A DNA stretch of 6,040 bases from the NCBI GenBank assembly GCA_013388525.1, contig JACAFA010000016.1, forward strand, positions 1 to 6,040, read 5' to 3'. Origin of the DNA: Ignavibacteriaceae bacterium. GTDB taxonomy: Bacteria > Bacteroidota > Ignavibacteria > Ignavibacteriales > Ignavibacteriaceae. Positions 4,549-6,040 of the stretch are shown here, one piece after another. A program made the position numbers and the translations under genes. The first letter of the stretch is position 1. Every line of letters begins with the position of its first letter. Below the pieces are notes generated by a model, which saw only the letters and a list, made by a program, of their open reading frames with translations, searched no databases and was not told the origin of the DNA.

Positions 4549-5346
4549 ATGTCAATAGAAAGACCATCAACTTTAGATTTTCCGCCGGATGCGGAAGGAA
4601 TGGAAATGGTCTATTGCAGACCAATGGAAACTCTTACAGATGTTCCGTTCCATTATTGTCCCGGATGCGGACACAGTGTAGTGCACAGAGTTTTAATGGA
4701 AGTAGTTGCTGAGCTGAACATTCAGGATAAAACTATCGGTGTTGCACCTGTCGGTTGCTCGGTATTTGCTTATCATTATATGAATGTTGATATGCAGGAA
4801 GCTGCTCACGGTAGAGCAAGTGCTGTTGCAACGGGAATAAAAAGAGTTTTACCTGATCGTTATGTTTTCTCCTACCAGGGAGATGGTGATCTTGCAGCAA
4901 TCGGCACCGCAGAAACAATTCATACCGTCAACAGAGGAGAGAACATCTTAATGGTGTTCATCAACAACGGTATATACGGAATGACAGGCGGGCAAATGGC
5001 TCCGACTTCTCTACCCGGACAAGTAACAACAACTTCTCCATATGGACGTGATGTTAAGTTGATTGGTCATCCTCTTAAGATTGCTGATTTACTTGTTCAA
5101 CTTCCCGGGGCATATTATGTAACACGTCAGGCAGTTCATAATCCGAATGCTGTCAGAAAGTTGAAGAAGGCATTTGAGAAATCCTTCCAGTATCAGAAAG
5201 AAGGAAAGGGAACCTGCTTTGTTGAAGTGGTTTCAAATTGTCCTTCCGGCTGGAGAATGACACCGGTTGAATCAATCAAGTATCTTGAGGAAACAATGTT
5301 TCCTGCCTATCCGCTTGGTGATTTAAAAGTCCCGGGAAAAGTTTAG
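4549..5346 (+). CDS. korB: 2-oxoacid:ferredoxin oxidoreductase, beta subunit (TPP and [4Fe-4S] binding)
   Basis: The catalytic beta chain, 265 residues, binds the diphosphate of TPP with magnesium and one [4Fe-4S] cluster. Visible motifs are YCPGCGH (36-42) with C37 and C40, VGCS with C70, the TPP motif GDGD (111-114) with NN at 139-140 followed by GIYGMTGGQMAPT, and NCPSGW with C231, which should be the fourth cluster ligand. TSPYGRDV (162-169) and TPVES (238-242) are also family-typical. AGGAG (4536-4540) stands 8 nt before ATG 4549. The first 19 residues are poorly conserved in my recollection; an in-frame ATG at 4606 (M20), 6 nt after AAGGA (4595-4599), would give 246 residues, nearer the usual length. 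The gene lies 25 nt after korA in the same transcript. Confidence 0.9.
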   Translation: MSIERPSTLDFPPDAEGMEMVYCRPMETLTDVPFHYCPGCGHSVVHRVLMEVVAELNIQDKTIGVAPVGCSVFAYHYMNVDMQEAAHGRASAVATGIKRVLPDRYVFSYQGDGDLAAIGTAETIHTVNRGENILMVFINNGIYGMTGGQMAPTSLPGQVTTTSPYGRDVKLIGHPLKIADLLVQLPGAYYVTRQAVHNPNAVRKLKKAFEKSFQYQKEGKGTCFVEVVSNCPSGWRMTPVESIKYLEETMFPAYPLGDLKVPGKV

Positions 5347-5382
5347 AAGATTTTAAGGGAAAAAAGAAAAAGGAATTAAATA

Positions 5383-5946
5383 ATGCGACAAGAACATGAA
5401 ATAATTTGTGCCGGTTTCGGTGGGCAGGGAGTGCTTTCAATGGGAAGTATTATTGCTTACTCCGGTATGATTGAAGGAAAAGAAGTAAGCTGGATGCCAT
5501 CATACGGTCCTGAAATGAGAGGCGGAACAGCAAACTGCATAGTGATAGTTTCAGATTCAAGAATCAGTTCACCAATCATCACAAAATTCGATACTGCTTT
5601 TGTTCTCAATCAGCCATCGCTTGATAAATTTGAAAAAGCAGTAAAGCCCGGAGGATTGTTATTATATGAGCAATCAACAATAATTCATCCGCCTACAAGA
5701 ACCGATATTGATGTTGTATGCATTCCTGCAATTGAAGAAGCAGATAAGCTGAAAGCAAAGCAGGTTGCCAATATGATAATGGTAGGTGCGTTTCTGGAAA
5801 AAAGACCTATTGTTAAAATGGAAACTATAATAAGTACACTTAAAAAAGTATTACCCGAACACAGGCATCATATGATTCCTGTAAATGAACAGGCTCTTAA
5901 AAGAGGAAGCGAGCTTGTACACTTAAATGAGAAAGTAACAGCCTAA
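5383..5946 (+). CDS. korC: 2-oxoacid:ferredoxin oxidoreductase, gamma subunit
   Basis: The gamma chain, 187 residues, completes the alpha-beta-gamma-delta enzyme; this domain packs on the alpha chain and is thought to help shape the CoA site. The family signatures are GFGGQGV (11-17), the glycine-rich first loop, and SYGPEMRGGTANC (40-52), both intact. Later segments (PIITKFDTAFVLNQ, KPGGLLLYE, QVANMIMVGAFL) follow the normal pattern of POR/KOR gamma subunits, and the length is typical. AGGA (5371-5374) lies 8 nt before ATG 5383 in an A-rich leader. It starts 36 nt after korB and ends 20 nt before the next gene, with no terminator between, so the operon continues. KorC and VorC/PorC-type names overlap; the substrate is unproven. 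Confidence 0.88.
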   Translation: MRQEHEIICAGFGGQGVLSMGSIIAYSGMIEGKEVSWMPSYGPEMRGGTANCIVIVSDSRISSPIITKFDTAFVLNQPSLDKFEKAVKPGGLLLYEQSTIIHPPTRTDIDVVCIPAIEEADKLKAKQVANMIMVGAFLEKRPIVKMETIISTLKKVLPEHRHHMIPVNEQALKRGSELVHLNEKVTA

Positions 5947-5966
5947 TAAAATCCTGAGGAATAACA

Positions 5967-6040
5967 ATGTCAGAACCTGGAATTAACTGTCAGCATACTT
6001 GCAAAAACACCTGTGCAAGTCTTAACGAAGCTCTCCGAAA
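5967..6040 (+). CDS. Unrecognised small-cysteine-motif protein, 3'-truncated by window end
   Basis: An ATG at 5967 is preceded by a strong ribosome binding site, TGAGGA (5955-5960), with a 6-nt spacer, and opens a frame that runs off the window after 24 complete codons. The visible N-terminus, MSEPGINCQHTCKNTCASLN, carries three cysteines in a C-x3-C-x3-C arrangement (C8, C12, C16) followed by what may be the start of a helix (LNEALR). I do not recognise the family. The close spacing to korC suggests co-transcription and perhaps a role linked to the oxidoreductase, such as metal or cluster handling, but this is inference from context only. Confidence 0.6.
   Translation, partial: MSEPGINCQHTCKNTCASLNEALR

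Noticed and set aside
4733..4918. Minus-strand open frame of 61 codons within korB
   Set aside because: It is antisense to the catalytic core of the beta subunit; composition is that of a shadow frame.

Overview
The window is A+T-rich bacterial DNA with every convincing gene on the + strand. Several features suggest the FCB group (Bacteroidota, Ignavibacteriota, Chlorobi-like). These are an outer-membrane barrel whose N-terminal motif resembles heme-associated barrels of Gram-negative anaerobes, a perfect TTTG-N19-TAnnTTTG promoter of the Bacteroidota type, and a four-subunit 2-oxoacid:ferredoxin oxidoreductase typical of anaerobes. Ignavibacteriota or a relative is my best guess, but this is inference; no rRNA or other marker gene is present.

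Layout. Bases 1-1038 are the 3' part of an outer-membrane beta-barrel gene whose start lies upstream of the window. A short intergenic stretch rich in dyad symmetry (1037-1103) follows. It contains a sigma70-like promoter overlapped by a perfect 9-bp inverted repeat, directly upstream of a two-gene Phd/YefM-ParE-type toxin-antitoxin operon (1117-1712, ATGA overlap). A Bacteroidota-type promoter (1731-1761) then leads into a membrane fatty-acid-hydroxylase/desaturase-fold protein (1792-2748) that resembles eukaryotic dihydroceramide delta4-desaturase over its full length.

Bases 2749-3144 have no convincing gene. They hold a roughly 115-bp composite inverted-repeat element (2798-2912) flanked at a short distance by a 9-bp direct repeat. 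Further right is a textbook -24/-12 (sigma54) promoter match at 3081-3096, with a 10-bp palindrome about 70 bp upstream of its predicted start site.

From 3145 to the right edge runs one operon: korD (2x[4Fe-4S] ferredoxin subunit), korA (alpha), korB (beta, TPP and [4Fe-4S]), korC (gamma), then, 20 nt later, the start of a fifth, unrecognised cysteine-bearing gene cut off by the window end. The four subunits together form a complete enzyme that interconverts a 2-oxoacid plus CoA with an acyl-CoA plus CO2, using ferredoxin as electron carrier. The substrate (2-oxoglutarate or branched-chain 2-oxoacids) cannot be decided from sequence alone.

The modules (barrel, toxin-antitoxin, sphingolipid-type desaturase, ferredoxin oxidoreductase) are not obviously linked in function. 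The points most worth following are the bacterial DEGS-like desaturase, the candidate sigma54 control of the oxidoreductase operon, the fifth operon gene, and the dispersed-repeat-like element.
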